This document shows, piece by piece, positions 44,831-53,538 of a DNA stretch of 64,000 nucleotides. The stretch's first letter is position 1; every line of letters starts with the position of its first letter. The position numbers and the translations under genes are program-made. Below the pieces are notes generated by a model that did not search any database, was not told the origin of the DNA, and was given only the letters and a program-made list of their open reading frames with translations. Source of the DNA: Thalassobius vesicularis (GTDB taxonomy: Bacteria; Pseudomonadota; Alphaproteobacteria; Rhodobacterales; Rhodobacteraceae); the NCBI RefSeq assembly GCF_004799325.1, contig NZ_SSMD01000003.1, positions 310,001-374,000 on the forward strand, written 5' to 3'.

Positions 44831-44859
44831 GCTTCTTTCTGACCGAAAATACTCACGGC
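44831..44859. repeat. intergenic repeat, family B, copy 2
   Basis: GCTTCTTTCTGA, three bases, then AAAATACTCACGGC. It matches the copy at 41231-41258 apart from the variable middle. It lies in the 180-bp gap between the divergent methyltransferase and ThiE-like genes. Confidence 0.75.
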
Positions 44860-44946
44860 CCACCCCCCGCCACAGGCCGCACGCCCCCATTTCCAAACCC
44901 GATTTTCCACGCTATAGACCCCCAAACCCAGACAGGAGCCGCGACC

Positions 44947-45564
44947 ATGGCCGAGACCGAGCAGCCGCAGATCTACCTCATCACTCCCCCCACGTTCGAG
45001 CTGTCGCACTTCCCCGCGACCCTGGCCAGCGTGCTGGACGCGCATGATATCGCCTGTGTCCGCCTGGCGCTTGCCACCCGCGACGAAGAGCGCCTCCTGC
45101 GCGCCGGCGACGCCCTGCGCGAGGTTTGCCATGCCCGCGACGTCGCCATCGTCATCGACACCCACCTGCTGATGGTCGAACGCCTCGGCCTCGACGGTGT
45201 GCACCTGCTCGACGGCTCGCGCTCCGTGCGCAAGGCCCGCAAGGCGCTGGGGGATGACGCCATCGTCGGCGCCTTCTGCGGTGCCTCGCGCCACGACGGC
45301 ATGAGCGCCGGCGAAGCGGGCGCCGAATACGTCTCCTTCGGTCCGGTCGGCACCACGCCGCTGGGCGACGGCACCGTGGCCGAGCGTGAGCTCTTTGAAT
45401 GGTGGTCCCAGATGATCGAGGTGCCCTGCGTCGCCGAGGGCGCGCTTTCCGAGGCGCTGATCGGTCAGCTGTCCCCGGTCACCGATTTCTTCGGCATCGG
45501 CGACGAGATCTGGAAATCCGAGGACCCGGCCAAGGCCCTTGCGACCCTGAAATCGGCGTTCTGA
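44947..45564 (+). CDS. ThiE-like (thiamine phosphate synthase/TenI family) protein, divergent
   Basis: A 205-residue TIM-barrel protein of the ThiE/TenI superfamily, recognisable from IYLITPPTF, LGLDGVHLLDGSRSVR, GAFCGASRHDG and AGAEYVSFGPVGTTPLGDG. Real ThiE enzymes have GVHLGQxD and a TxTK loop for pyrophosphate binding. Here these read GVHLLDGS and TTPLGD, so thiamine phosphate synthase activity is doubtful. The ATG at 44947 follows AGGAG. It is a single gene, convergent with lpxB. Confidence 0.82.
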   Translation: MAETEQPQIYLITPPTFELSHFPATLASVLDAHDIACVRLALATRDEERLLRAGDALREVCHARDVAIVIDTHLLMVERLGLDGVHLLDGSRSVRKARKALGDDAIVGAFCGASRHDGMSAGEAGAEYVSFGPVGTTPLGDGTVAERELFEWWSQMIEVPCVAEGALSEALIGQLSPVTDFFGIGDEIWKSEDPAKALATLKSAF

Positions 45565-45592
45565 GCGGAACGTACGGTTTTCCCCGAAAACC

Positions 45593-46759
45593 TTACGATT
45601 CTCGGCCGTTAAGACCTCTTAAAACCGCGCGCGCAGCCCTAAGACCCGGGGCTTCGCCACCCTTGCCCAGCCGCTCCATCGTCAGCGCCATCGCATCGTG
45701 CTGCTGCCCCGGATCGGTCATCACCTGCAGCATCGCTTTGGAAATATCCTCGGGAATACAGTGCTTTCCGATGAATTCCGGGATCGCGCGGGTTTCGGAC
45801 ACCAAGTTGACCAGCGTCACCGTGTCGATCTTCAGCATCCGCCCGATGATCAGCCGCGACAGCCAGTTCATGTCATAGGCGATGACCATCGGCGTATCCG
45901 CGGCCGCCAATTCCAGCGACACCGTGCCCGACGCCGCCAGTGCGGCATCCGCAGCGGCAAAACACGCTGCCTTTTCAGCCAGATAGGCGTCTTTACTTTG
46001 GTTAATCGGGTTCAAAATAATCGGCTGCACCGGCCAATCCTTGACCTGCTCGCGCACCAGTTCCGTAACATTCGCGGTGGTCGGGATCACCACGTTAAGA
46101 TTTGGCTCCGCCGCCACGATCCCGCGCAAAGCCTGCCCGAAAATCGGCGCCAACCGTGAAACCTCACCCCGGCGCGACCCGGGCAAAACCATCAAAAGAG
46201 GTTTGTTTTCAATGCCATAAGAGGTACGGAACGCAGCCGCTTCCTCCGCGCTTGCGACCCGTTCCGCCACAACCGGATGGCCCACGAAATCGCACTCCAT
46301 CCCCGCGGCTTCCATATAGGGCGGCTCAAACGGGAACAGCGCCAGCACCTGATCAATGACTTTCGCCATCTTTTCAGCCCGCCCACTGCGCCAGGCCCAC
46401 ACGGTCGGCGCGACGTAATGCACTGTTCTGATTGAGCTTTTCGCCTTAACCAGTTTGGCGACACGCAGGCAGAAATCCGGACTGTCGATGGTAATCAGCA
46501 CGTCCGGCTGCTGCTCCAGAACCGCCTCGGCGGTCTCGGCGATGCGGCGTTTGAGGTGGCGATACTTGGGCAGCACCTCAGCGATTCCCATGACCGACAG
46601 CTCGTCCATCGGGAAGCGGCTGACCATGCCTTCCGCCTCCATCAGCGGCCCGCCGATGCCAGAAAACTCTACGTCTACCAATGCCTTAAGGCCAGACATT
46701 AAAGCCGCGCCCAGCTTGTCGCCCGAGGCTTCACCGGCCACCAGGAAGACCCGGATCAC
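45593..46759 (-). CDS. lpxB: lipid A disaccharide synthase LpxB
   Basis: A 388-residue GT19 glycosyltransferase that joins UDP-2,3-diacylglucosamine and lipid X. It begins MIRVFLVAGEASGDKLGAAL, the family's N-terminal signature, and also shows ITIDSPDFCLRVAK, APTVWAWRSGRA, FVGHPVV and LMVLPGSRRGEV. It acts at the cytoplasmic face of the inner membrane. It overlaps lpxI by 4 bp and is the last gene of the envelope operon. Confidence 0.97.
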   Translation of the reverse strand: MIRVFLVAGEASGDKLGAALMSGLKALVDVEFSGIGGPLMEAEGMVSRFPMDELSVMGIAEVLPKYRHLKRRIAETAEAVLEQQPDVLITIDSPDFCLRVAKLVKAKSSIRTVHYVAPTVWAWRSGRAEKMAKVIDQVLALFPFEPPYMEAAGMECDFVGHPVVAERVASAEEAAAFRTSYGIENKPLLMVLPGSRRGEVSRLAPIFGQALRGIVAAEPNLNVVIPTTANVTELVREQVKDWPVQPIILNPINQSKDAYLAEKAACFAAADAALAASGTVSLELAAADTPMVIAYDMNWLSRLIIGRMLKIDTVTLVNLVSETRAIPEFIGKHCIPEDISKAMLQVMTDPGQQHDAMALTMERLGKGGEAPGLRAARAVLRGLNGRES

Positions 46760-47562
46760 AGCGCCCGCCCCATGATGAAGATCCCCGCCTGCTCCGCCGC
46801 GTGCTTCGTCGCGTGACGATCAAGGATCAGCACGCCGCCTGCTTGCAGAACGATCCCCTCAACACCGGCAGTCGCTGCGTTCTTGACCGTTTCGGGGCCG
46901 ATCGCGGGCATGTCGATCCGCAAATCCTGCCCTCTTTTCAATGCCTTGACGAACACGCCTTTGGCATTGCGCCGCAGGTGTTTCGGTGTTCCGGCGACAA
47001 AGCCCAGCAGCGCGTCCGTGCCCTGAATGGTCTCGATCCCAAGGCACAGCCCACCAGCAACAACACAGCCCTGACCGACATCCACCGGCGCCAGCGCATT
47101 CAGGATATCCGCCGCGCGATCGGCGTCTTGCAACGCCTGTTCCGACGGGCCTGAACCGCAGAAAATCCCTTCGGAAACAGTGAGTTGCGGTGCGATCTCA
47201 TGTGCGCCCCGCACGGTGAATCCCTGTTCCTCGAAGATCGTGATCACGAGACGCAGCAGAGCATCGTCGCCCCCTTGCATCGCCGTCATCAGCCGAGGCG
47301 CCAGCCCCAGCATCACCAGATCAAAGGCCGCAGGGTCCAGCGGAGGGCGCGACATCGAGCCTGCGAACACGACTTCAGTGACGCCTTCGGCTTTCAGTGC
47401 GCCGAACAACTCACCGAGTTTTTCAAAATGAAATTGGTGAGTTACGCAGCGAAGCTCATGTGGAACTCCGGCAAACGTAACGCAATACGCGCCGGGGGCG
47501 GTATCGGCCAGCAAGACAGGCAGTGCGCCGCTGCCTGCCAATATCGCCAATCGCCGGGTCAT
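46756..47562 (-). CDS. lpxI: UDP-2,3-diacylglucosamine pyrophosphatase LpxI
   Basis: A 268-residue protein of the LpxI type, the alphaproteobacterial replacement for LpxH, which hydrolyses UDP-2,3-diacylglucosamine to lipid X and UMP. It begins MTRRLAILAGSGALPVLLAD and shows GSMSRPPLDP and FVAGTPKHLRRNAKG-type sequence plus the C-terminal LQAGGVLILDR. It lies between lpxA and lpxB with 4-bp overlaps on each side, the expected position in the pathway order. Confidence 0.94.
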   Translation of the reverse strand: MTRRLAILAGSGALPVLLADTAPGAYCVTFAGVPHELRCVTHQFHFEKLGELFGALKAEGVTEVVFAGSMSRPPLDPAAFDLVMLGLAPRLMTAMQGGDDALLRLVITIFEEQGFTVRGAHEIAPQLTVSEGIFCGSGPSEQALQDADRAADILNALAPVDVGQGCVVAGGLCLGIETIQGTDALLGFVAGTPKHLRRNAKGVFVKALKRGQDLRIDMPAIGPETVKNAATAGVEGIVLQAGGVLILDRHATKHAAEQAGIFIMGRAL

Positions 47563-48341
47563 CCCTTGGGCGTCAGGAAGGAACGGTCGCTGGCACCGGT
47601 CACGAAGTCGACGATTTGTCGGACATATTCGCTCTCGGTGTCCAAGGCGCGTGCGCGTTCCTGGAACGCCCCTTCACCTGAAGAAAGCCGCTTAAGTGCT
47701 TCTCGCAGCGCGGAAATATCCGAGCGCGCGACGCCGCGACGCTTCAAGCCGACCAGGTTCAACCCGTCCAATTCACCGCGAGGCGCCTGTACCAGACCAA
47801 AGGGAATGACGTCGGCTGTCACCATCGTGACCGCGCCGATGATGGCCCCCTGACCGATGCGCACCCATTGATGGACGCCGGACAGGCCGCCGATGATGAC
47901 GTCATCTCCGATCACGCAATGCCCGGCCAGAGCGGCACTGTTCACCACGATCACACGGTCGCCCAGGATAACATCGTGGGCCACGTGACAGCCCGCCATG
48001 AACAGGCCATCGTCGCCGACCTTGGTCAGCCCGCCGCCACCTTCGGTGCCCGCATTCATCGTCACGTGTTCACGGATTCTGTTGCGTTTACCAATGGTTA
48101 GACGGGTTTTTTCACCTTTGAACTTCAGGTCCTGCGGGATTTCACCGATGCAGGCGAAGGGGAAGATCACCGTGTCCTCGCCCACTTCGGTCTGGCCGGT
48201 GACGACGACGTGGCTTTTCAGCTCGACCCGGTCATGCAGGGTGACGTCCGCGCCGACCAAGCAGAACGGGCCGATCTTGACGTCCGCGCCCAGTTTCGCG
48301 CCGGGTTCGATAATGGCCGATGGGTGAATGTCTACGCCCAT
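47559..48341 (-). CDS. lpxA: UDP-N-acetylglucosamine acyltransferase LpxA
   Basis: A 260-residue left-handed beta-helix enzyme that performs the first step of lipid A synthesis with 3-hydroxyacyl-ACP. Hexapeptide repeats fill the first two thirds; the catalytic base is His122 in CHVAHDVILG. Also visible are IREHVTMNAGTEGGGG and the substrate-chain region IGGLSGVHQWVRIG. It follows fabZ by 5 bp and overlaps lpxI by 4 bp. Confidence 0.97.
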   Translation of the reverse strand: MGVDIHPSAIIEPGAKLGADVKIGPFCLVGADVTLHDRVELKSHVVVTGQTEVGEDTVIFPFACIGEIPQDLKFKGEKTRLTIGKRNRIREHVTMNAGTEGGGGLTKVGDDGLFMAGCHVAHDVILGDRVIVVNSAALAGHCVIGDDVIIGGLSGVHQWVRIGQGAIIGAVTMVTADVIPFGLVQAPRGELDGLNLVGLKRRGVARSDISALREALKRLSSGEGAFQERARALDTESEYVRQIVDFVTGASDRSFLTPKG

Positions 48342-48346
48342 GCGGG

Positions 48347-48811
48347 TTACTCCTGCCCCAGGTCCATCATCGCGGTGAACTCGGCCTCGGCGGCCATCTC
48401 ACCGTCTACGGTTGCTACACCGCTGAATTTCCAGACTTTTCCGCCTGGTTTACCGCGGGTAGTGGTGACGTTCATTTCCAGCACGTCGCCGGGCACGACC
48501 ATGCGGCGGAACTTGGCTTTGTCGATGGCCATGAAGTAGACCAGCATGTTCTTGTCGGCCATGTCCAGCGCGGTACCGACCATGATGGCGGCGGTTTGGG
48601 CCATTGCCTCGATGATGGTGACGCCGGGCATGATCGGCTTGCCGGGGAAATGGCCCTGGAAGTGCGGCTCGTTCATGGTGACATTCTTGATGCCGCGGCC
48701 AGACTTGATGCCGTCGATATCGACGACCTTGTCCACCAGAAGGAACGGGTAACGGTGCGGAATGATCCGTTGGATCAGGGCGATATCCGCGCTCAACAGC
48801 TGCTCTGACAT
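48347..48811 (-). CDS. fabZ: 3-hydroxyacyl-ACP dehydratase FabZ
   Basis: A 154-residue hot-dog-fold dehydratase of fatty acid synthesis. The active-site histidine is His54 in [10 protein letters not shown] and the acid is Glu68 in IIEAM; the N-terminal [11 protein letters not shown] is also typical. It competes with LpxA for 3-hydroxyacyl-ACP, which fits its place directly before lpxA. The gap to skp is 68 bp. Confidence 0.96.
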   Translation of the reverse strand: MSEQLLSADIALIQRIIPHRYPFLLVDKVVDIDGIKSGRGIKNVTMNEPHFQGHFPGKPIMPGVTIIEAMAQTAAIMVGTALDMADKNMLVYFMAIDKAKFRRMVVPGDVLEMNVTTTRGKPGGKVWKFSGVATVDGEMAAEAEFTAMMDLGQE

Positions 48812-48879
48812 TCTGATGGTCCTTTCTTTTCCTTGCCCTTTCCAGTAGCAACTGGGGCCGCGCTGAGCAAGCTTGTCCG

Positions 48880-49470
48880 CTAGTTCTGCCCGTTTTGCGG
48901 GGCGGGTGTCGGCTCCAGCGGTGGCAGAGAACTGCCGTCGCCGATCACGGAATTGATACGTTCGATCGCAAGGTCGGTGATGTCGATAGTGCGCATGCTC
49001 AGAAAGACCGAGCGCCGCTCGACGATGATCCCGGCATTTGCGTCCTGCATGATCTGTTCCAGCACCGGGCGCGCGGCCACCAGGAATTGTCGGCGGGCGG
49101 TGTCGGTGGATTGGGTCAGCGTACGCGACTTGGCATTCTGCTGGGCGCGGATTTTCTCGACCTTGGCATCGAAGGCATCCGCAAGGGTGCGAAACGCCTC
49201 GGGCGTCAGGGACGGGCGCCGTTCGGTCAGTTTCTTTTCCTCGGCGATCAGCTCGGCTTCGATCCGGCGGTTTTCGGCTTCCAGCGCTTTGCCGTTCGCT
49301 TCGAATTCCGCCGCAATGCGCTGGCCGAAACCGGATCCGACGAAAAGCCGTTCAGAATCGACGGTCAGGACCGGGCTTTGCACCACCTGTGCATCCTGCG
49401 CCGGGGCCGCCGTTGCCACCAGAAGAAGAAGGGCCAGCAGTGCCAGCCCTTTTTCAATCCAGCCCCTCAT
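48880..49470 (-). CDS. skp: periplasmic chaperone Skp/OmpH
   Basis: A 196-residue exported OmpH-family protein: signal peptide 1-24 (ending APAQD), a small beta body ([18 protein letters not shown]), a long coiled-coil region rich in Ala, Glu and Lys (about 55-135), then a return strand and a Pro-rich tail. Skp trimers hold unfolded outer-membrane proteins in the periplasm. It begins in a TGATG overlap with the bamA stop, so the two are coupled. Confidence 0.92.
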   Translation of the reverse strand: MRGWIEKGLALLALLLLVATAAPAQDAQVVQSPVLTVDSERLFVGSGFGQRIAAEFEANGKALEAENRRIEAELIAEEKKLTERRPSLTPEAFRTLADAFDAKVEKIRAQQNAKSRTLTQSTDTARRQFLVAARPVLEQIMQDANAGIIVERRSVFLSMRTIDITDLAIERINSVIGDGSSLPPLEPTPAPQNGQN

Positions 49471-51851
49471 CAGAAGGTCGTCGCGATGGTCAGGTTAAAG
49501 GTCTGTTCCTGATCCTGATCCTCTTTGCGCAGCGCCTTCGAGAAGTTGAAGCGCAGCGGACCGATGGGGGTGTTCCAGAACATCGACATGCCAATCACGT
49601 GACGGGCCGAGAAATCCTCGTACAGGACCGAGCCAGTGGCCGCCGCGGTATCAGACACGCCCCAGACCGAACCGACATCGTAGAACACACCGCCGGTGAT
49701 GCCGTATTCCTCGGGCAGGCCAAGGGGGAATTCAGCCTCGATCCGCGCGACGGCGAACATGTCACCGCCAAGTGCGTCGTTCACACCAGCGACCGAGTCA
49801 AATTCACGCGGGCCGATGCCGTCGGGTTCGAACCCGCGCATGATCCCCGAGCCAATGTTGAAACGGTCGATCGAACGGCCCTGATAGGAGCCGTTATAGG
49901 TCAGCACCCCTGCTTCGAGCGAGGCCCGCAGCGTGACCTCTTCGTGCATGATCTTGGTCTGCGCGACCGCCTTGCCGGTGGTCTTGATGAAGTCGGCGTC
50001 ACCGCCCAGACCGCCCAGCTCCTGACCGAATTCCAGCAGCCAGCCGGCCTCGGTGTTCAGGCCGGTGCGGCGGCTGTCAAACGTGTACTTATAGCCAAGC
50101 GCGCTGTTCCAGACGTCGCCTTGCGCGATTTCCGCGGTCACGATGCCGCCGATCGTCGCGCCGGTGGTGGCGGTCATCTCGGACGCCTGACCCAGGTAGT
50201 ACAGGCCCAGACGGCCGTTTTCGCTGAGCGGGAACGAGAAGCCGGGGCGGAAGTTCGCGATGGTTGAGTCGTAGTTGGCGTAGTTGCTTTCGGTTTCGCG
50301 ATAGCCAATGTCGAAATCGAAGGCCACGTTGCGGCCCAGGAATGCCGGCTCGGTAAAGCTGAGCGAGTAGACCTTGTTTTCCGACGCGCCCGAGATCGAC
50401 AGCGCCAGTTTCTGACCACGGCCAAGGAAGTTGTCTTCCTTGATGCCGATCACCAGACCCAGGCCGCCATTGGTCGAATAGGCGCCGCCCAGCGACAGCG
50501 AGCCGGTCGGCTTTTCGACCACTTCGACGTCCACGATCACCTGGTCGGGGGCCGAGCCTTCGCGGGCCTGCACGTCGGCCTTCTCGAAGAAGCCCAGAGC
50601 GCGGATGCGTTCTGCGGCCTGACGGACTTCGCGCGGGTTGAACGGGTCGCCCTCGACGGTGCGGAACTGGCGACGGATCACGCGATCCAGCGTCGTGGTG
50701 TTGCCTTCGATGTCGATACGCTCGACGAAAATGCGTTCGCCACGGGTGATCTGGAATTCGACATCCAGCGTCAGATCACGCTCGTTGCGGGTGATGCGCG
50801 GCTCGATGCGAACAAAATCCAGCCCCTTCTGGGTGGCCAGACGCTCCATCCGGGTGATCGAGTTTTCGACCAGCGCGGGCGAGTAGACCTGACCGGGCTT
50901 GATCTTCAGCGCGGCCTGGAATTCCTCGGCGATCGCGCCGTCCAGTTCGGACGTGGTGTTGATCGCACCGAAGTGGAATTGCTGGCCTTCCTGGATGTTG
51001 ATGACCAGGAAATAGCCGTCACGCTCTTCGGTCAGTTCGGCATTGGCACCGGTGACGCGCACATCGACATAGCCGCGCGACTGGTAGAAATCGCGCAGGA
51101 CCTGCTTGTCGAATTCAACCCGGTCCGAAATGTAGCTATCCGCGCGGATCAGGCCGCGCAGCAGGCCAGCCTGCTTGGTGGTCATGACGCGGCGCAGACG
51201 ACGGTCCGAGAACGCCTCGTTCCCGACGAAGCTGACGCGCTCGACTTCGGTCACACCGCCTTCGAAGATCTCGAACACCAGATCGACGCGGTTGTCGCTG
51301 CGGCGGATGATGCGCGGGGTCACGCGTGCGGACAGGCGGCCCTCTTGGTTGTAGGCGTCGGCGATGATGGCAGCGTCGGCCTCAGCCACCGAGGGGCTGA
51401 AAACGCGGCGCGACTGCGACTTGATCAGCTTTTCAAGATCTTCGTCTTTCAGGCGTTTGTTGCCCTCGATCGAGACCTTGTTGATCGTCGGGTATTCCCG
51501 CACCTTGATGACCAGCGTGTTTCCGCTGGGCACCAGCTCGACCTTTTCGAACAGGCCGCTGGCGACAACGCGCTGATACGCGTCGTTCAGATCCGCCGCG
51601 CTGACAGTTTTACCCCGAGCGATTCCCGCAAAGGTCAGGATGGCGTCGCCGCCGATCCGCTGGTTCCCGTCGATCCGGACGTTGGTGAACCGGTAATCCT
51701 GCGCGCTGGCAACATGCGGCAGAGAGGCCAAAGCCATTGCTGTAGAAAGAAAAAACGCGACGCCAGCGCGACGCAGTTCAAATGATTTTCCGGCGCGGCG
51801 CAGCCGCGACCCGCCCGTTGAAGTGGTCATTCGGTTAACCCAGTCAGACAT
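49470..51851 (-). CDS. bamA: outer-membrane assembly factor BamA
   Basis: The core of the beta-barrel assembly machine, about 793 residues. After a long signal region (ending PHVASAQDYRF) come five POTRA domains (VRIDGNQRIGGDAIL, PTINKVSIEGNKRLKDEDL, VSFVGNEAFSDRRLR and so on) and an Omp85 barrel from about residue 440. The barrel has the lid-loop motif IMRGFEPDGIGPR and a C-terminal strand ending TIATTF. The start is uncertain: ATGs at 51851 and 51830 are both plausible. The gene lies between a 41-residue peptide gene and skp. Confidence 0.96.
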   Translation of the reverse strand: MSDWVNRMTTSTGGSRLRRAGKSFELRRAGVAFFLSTAMALASLPHVASAQDYRFTNVRIDGNQRIGGDAILTFAGIARGKTVSAADLNDAYQRVVASGLFEKVELVPSGNTLVIKVREYPTINKVSIEGNKRLKDEDLEKLIKSQSRRVFSPSVAEADAAIIADAYNQEGRLSARVTPRIIRRSDNRVDLVFEIFEGGVTEVERVSFVGNEAFSDRRLRRVMTTKQAGLLRGLIRADSYISDRVEFDKQVLRDFYQSRGYVDVRVTGANAELTEERDGYFLVINIQEGQQFHFGAINTTSELDGAIAEEFQAALKIKPGQVYSPALVENSITRMERLATQKGLDFVRIEPRITRNERDLTLDVEFQITRGERIFVERIDIEGNTTTLDRVIRRQFRTVEGDPFNPREVRQAAERIRALGFFEKADVQAREGSAPDQVIVDVEVVEKPTGSLSLGGAYSTNGGLGLVIGIKEDNFLGRGQKLALSISGASENKVYSLSFTEPAFLGRNVAFDFDIGYRETESNYANYDSTIANFRPGFSFPLSENGRLGLYYLGQASEMTATTGATIGGIVTAEIAQGDVWNSALGYKYTFDSRRTGLNTEAGWLLEFGQELGGLGGDADFIKTTGKAVAQTKIMHEEVTLRASLEAGVLTYNGSYQGRSIDRFNIGSGIMRGFEPDGIGPREFDSVAGVNDALGGDMFAVARIEAEFPLGLPEEYGITGGVFYDVGSVWGVSDTAAATGSVLYEDFSARHVIGMSMFWNTPIGPLRFNFSKALRKEDQDQEQTFNLTIATTF

Positions 51852-51896
51852 CCCATTGGCATTCTGAGTAAAGCGAAACCCCCCGCTTGTCAAAAC

Positions 51897-51930
51897 GGCA
51901 AAACGCCCGCCGGGGGAACCGGCGGGCGTT
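51897..51930 (-). terminator. strong hairpin between small peptide gene and bamA
   Basis: Perfect twelve-base-pair stem AACGCCCGCCGG/CCGGCGGGCGTT with a five-base loop, followed on the minus strand by a T-rich run (TTTTGCCGTTTTG). It lies after the 41-residue peptide gene and before bamA, so it could terminate or attenuate transcription coming from rseP. Confidence 0.8.
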
Positions 51931-51955
51931 CGTAATCAAGAAAGGCTGATGCTGC

Positions 51956-52081
51956 TTAGAAAGAGCGCCAATATGCCCCAAGGGCCATCGCCAGCAACAG
52001 CGTTCCGACAACCAGGAAGCGGTCCCAGTTCAGCAACAGCAGCAGGCTCAGTCCGCGCGTTCCGTTCTGAATCGTGTGCAT
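51956..52081 (-). CDS. 41-residue single-pass membrane peptide
   Basis: A short ORF between rseP and bamA. It begins MHTIQNGTRGLSLLLLLNWD and ends GAYWRSF, with one hydrophobic segment (about residues 22-37) and a preceding Leu-rich stretch. GGAAAG lies directly before the ATG, a structured hairpin precedes that, and a strong terminator follows the stop. This arrangement argues for a real gene. I do not recognise the family. A membrane-inserted regulatory or assembly peptide is possible. Confidence 0.65.
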   Translation of the reverse strand: MHTIQNGTRGLSLLLLLNWDRFLVVGTLLLAMALGAYWRSF

Positions 52082-52090
52082 CTTTCCGTA

Positions 52091-52123
52091 CCTTCAGAGC
52101 AGTTTCGTAAATCTGTCTGAAGG
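52091..52123 (-). promoter_or_regulatory. long imperfect palindrome in leader of 41-residue peptide gene
   Basis: Outer arms CCTTCAGA/TCTGAAGG (8 bp, perfect) enclose inner arms CAG-TTT/AAA-CTG with single-base bulges. The element ends 9 bp upstream of the ATG, immediately before the ribosome site. It could be an operator or an mRNA hairpin controlling translation. Confidence 0.5.
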
Positions 52124-52182
52124 GTTAACGCGCGAAGATGGCGGAAATGGGGCGCAACGGCGGCATTCCGCCGACCTGAGCC

Positions 52183-53523
52183 TTACGGGCAGAACAGGTC
52201 GTTGGACAGGGCGAACAACATCGTCGTCAGGATCAGCGCCAGCCCCAGCCCCATCAGGATGCGCAGCGCGCGCTCGCTGGGGGCGCGTTTTGCCACGGCC
52301 TCGTAGGCGTAAAACACCAGGTGGCCGCCATCCAGCACCGGGATCGGGAACAGGTTCAGCAGGCCCACGGCGGCCGACAGCACACCGATAAAGTAGATGT
52401 AGCTTTGCGTACCCTGGCTGGCCATCGCGCCCGAGACCTCGGCAATGCCAAGCGGGCCGGACATGTTGCAGCTGCTGATCGCGCCGGTGATCATGTGATA
52501 CAGGCCAGAGACCGAGCCTTGCATGATCTCCCACGTGATCAGGATTCCGTTCAGGAAGGCGGTGCCAAGGCCGGGCCATTCTGTGGCGGGTTCAAAAAAC
52601 ATGCCGCCGACGATGCCGATGCGCCATTGGGTCTTGAAACCGCCCTCGGGCTGCGGTTCGTCCACGCGGCGCGGGGCCAAGGTGAACTGCAGCGTCTCGC
52701 CGTCGCGCCAAACGTCGACAACCAGCGGCTTGCCCTCGGCGGCCAGCACTTTGTCCTTCAGCTGTTCAAAGATCTGGATCGGTTCGCCATCAACGGCCAG
52801 GAACACGTCCCCCACCTTCATGTCGATGTCATAGGCCGCCGATTGCGGTGCCAGTTGCGAGATCACGGGCGTCATCGGATGCGGACCGGTGACGTCGATT
52901 TCCCGGCCGTCACGCAGAACCGTATAGGTCAGCGTCTGGTGCGGCGGCAGGCTATCCATGAACGTGTCATAAGGCCCGTTGAACGAGGACGGCAGGCGGC
53001 GCCCGTCAATGGCGACCAGCTCGTCCCCGGATTGCAGGCTGACCTCGTACGGGACGGGCAGGATCTTGCCCACGGTCAGCGGGTCCTTGATGACGCCGGT
53101 GGTCAGGCCGATGCCGGTGAAGATCAGGATGGACAGAACGAAGTTGAACACCGGCCCCGCCGCAACGGTGGCCGCACGTGCCCACAAAGGTGCGCCCAGC
53201 ATGGTGTGGCGCTGCATCTCGGCGGGCATGGCGTGGACTTTTTCCTCGTCCGGGCCACTGGCCGCGTTGGCGTCGCCCAGAAATTTCACATAGCCGCCGA
53301 ATGGCAGCGCCGCCAATTGCCAGCGGGTGCCGCGCTTGTCGACGCGCGAAAACAGCACCGGCCCAAAGCCCAGCGAGAACACCTCGGCATGGATGCCGGA
53401 CCAGCGCCCGACGATGTAATGCCCGTATTCATGGATCGCCACGATCACCGACAGCGCGATGACAAAGGCCAGCGCCGTGGTCAGGAAGCCGCCAAACGCG
53501 GGAATTGCACCGATAATATCCAA
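52183..53523 (-). CDS. rseP: site-2 metalloprotease RseP
   Basis: A 446-residue intramembrane zinc protease: HEYGH at 31-35 in the first helix, two PDZ domains between (about 130-300), and the LDGGH motif at 397-401 in the penultimate region. It cleaves anti-sigma factors and remnant signal peptides within the inner membrane. It follows dxr by 15 bp. The downstream 101-bp gap leads to the small peptide gene and then bamA. Confidence 0.95.
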   Translation of the reverse strand: MDIIGAIPAFGGFLTTALAFVIALSVIVAIHEYGHYIVGRWSGIHAEVFSLGFGPVLFSRVDKRGTRWQLAALPFGGYVKFLGDANAASGPDEEKVHAMPAEMQRHTMLGAPLWARAATVAAGPVFNFVLSILIFTGIGLTTGVIKDPLTVGKILPVPYEVSLQSGDELVAIDGRRLPSSFNGPYDTFMDSLPPHQTLTYTVLRDGREIDVTGPHPMTPVISQLAPQSAAYDIDMKVGDVFLAVDGEPIQIFEQLKDKVLAAEGKPLVVDVWRDGETLQFTLAPRRVDEPQPEGGFKTQWRIGIVGGMFFEPATEWPGLGTAFLNGILITWEIMQGSVSGLYHMITGAISSCNMSGPLGIAEVSGAMASQGTQSYIYFIGVLSAAVGLLNLFPIPVLDGGHLVFYAYEAVAKRAPSERALRILMGLGLALILTTMLFALSNDLFCP

Positions 53524-53538
53524 AGACCTGTCCGTTTC

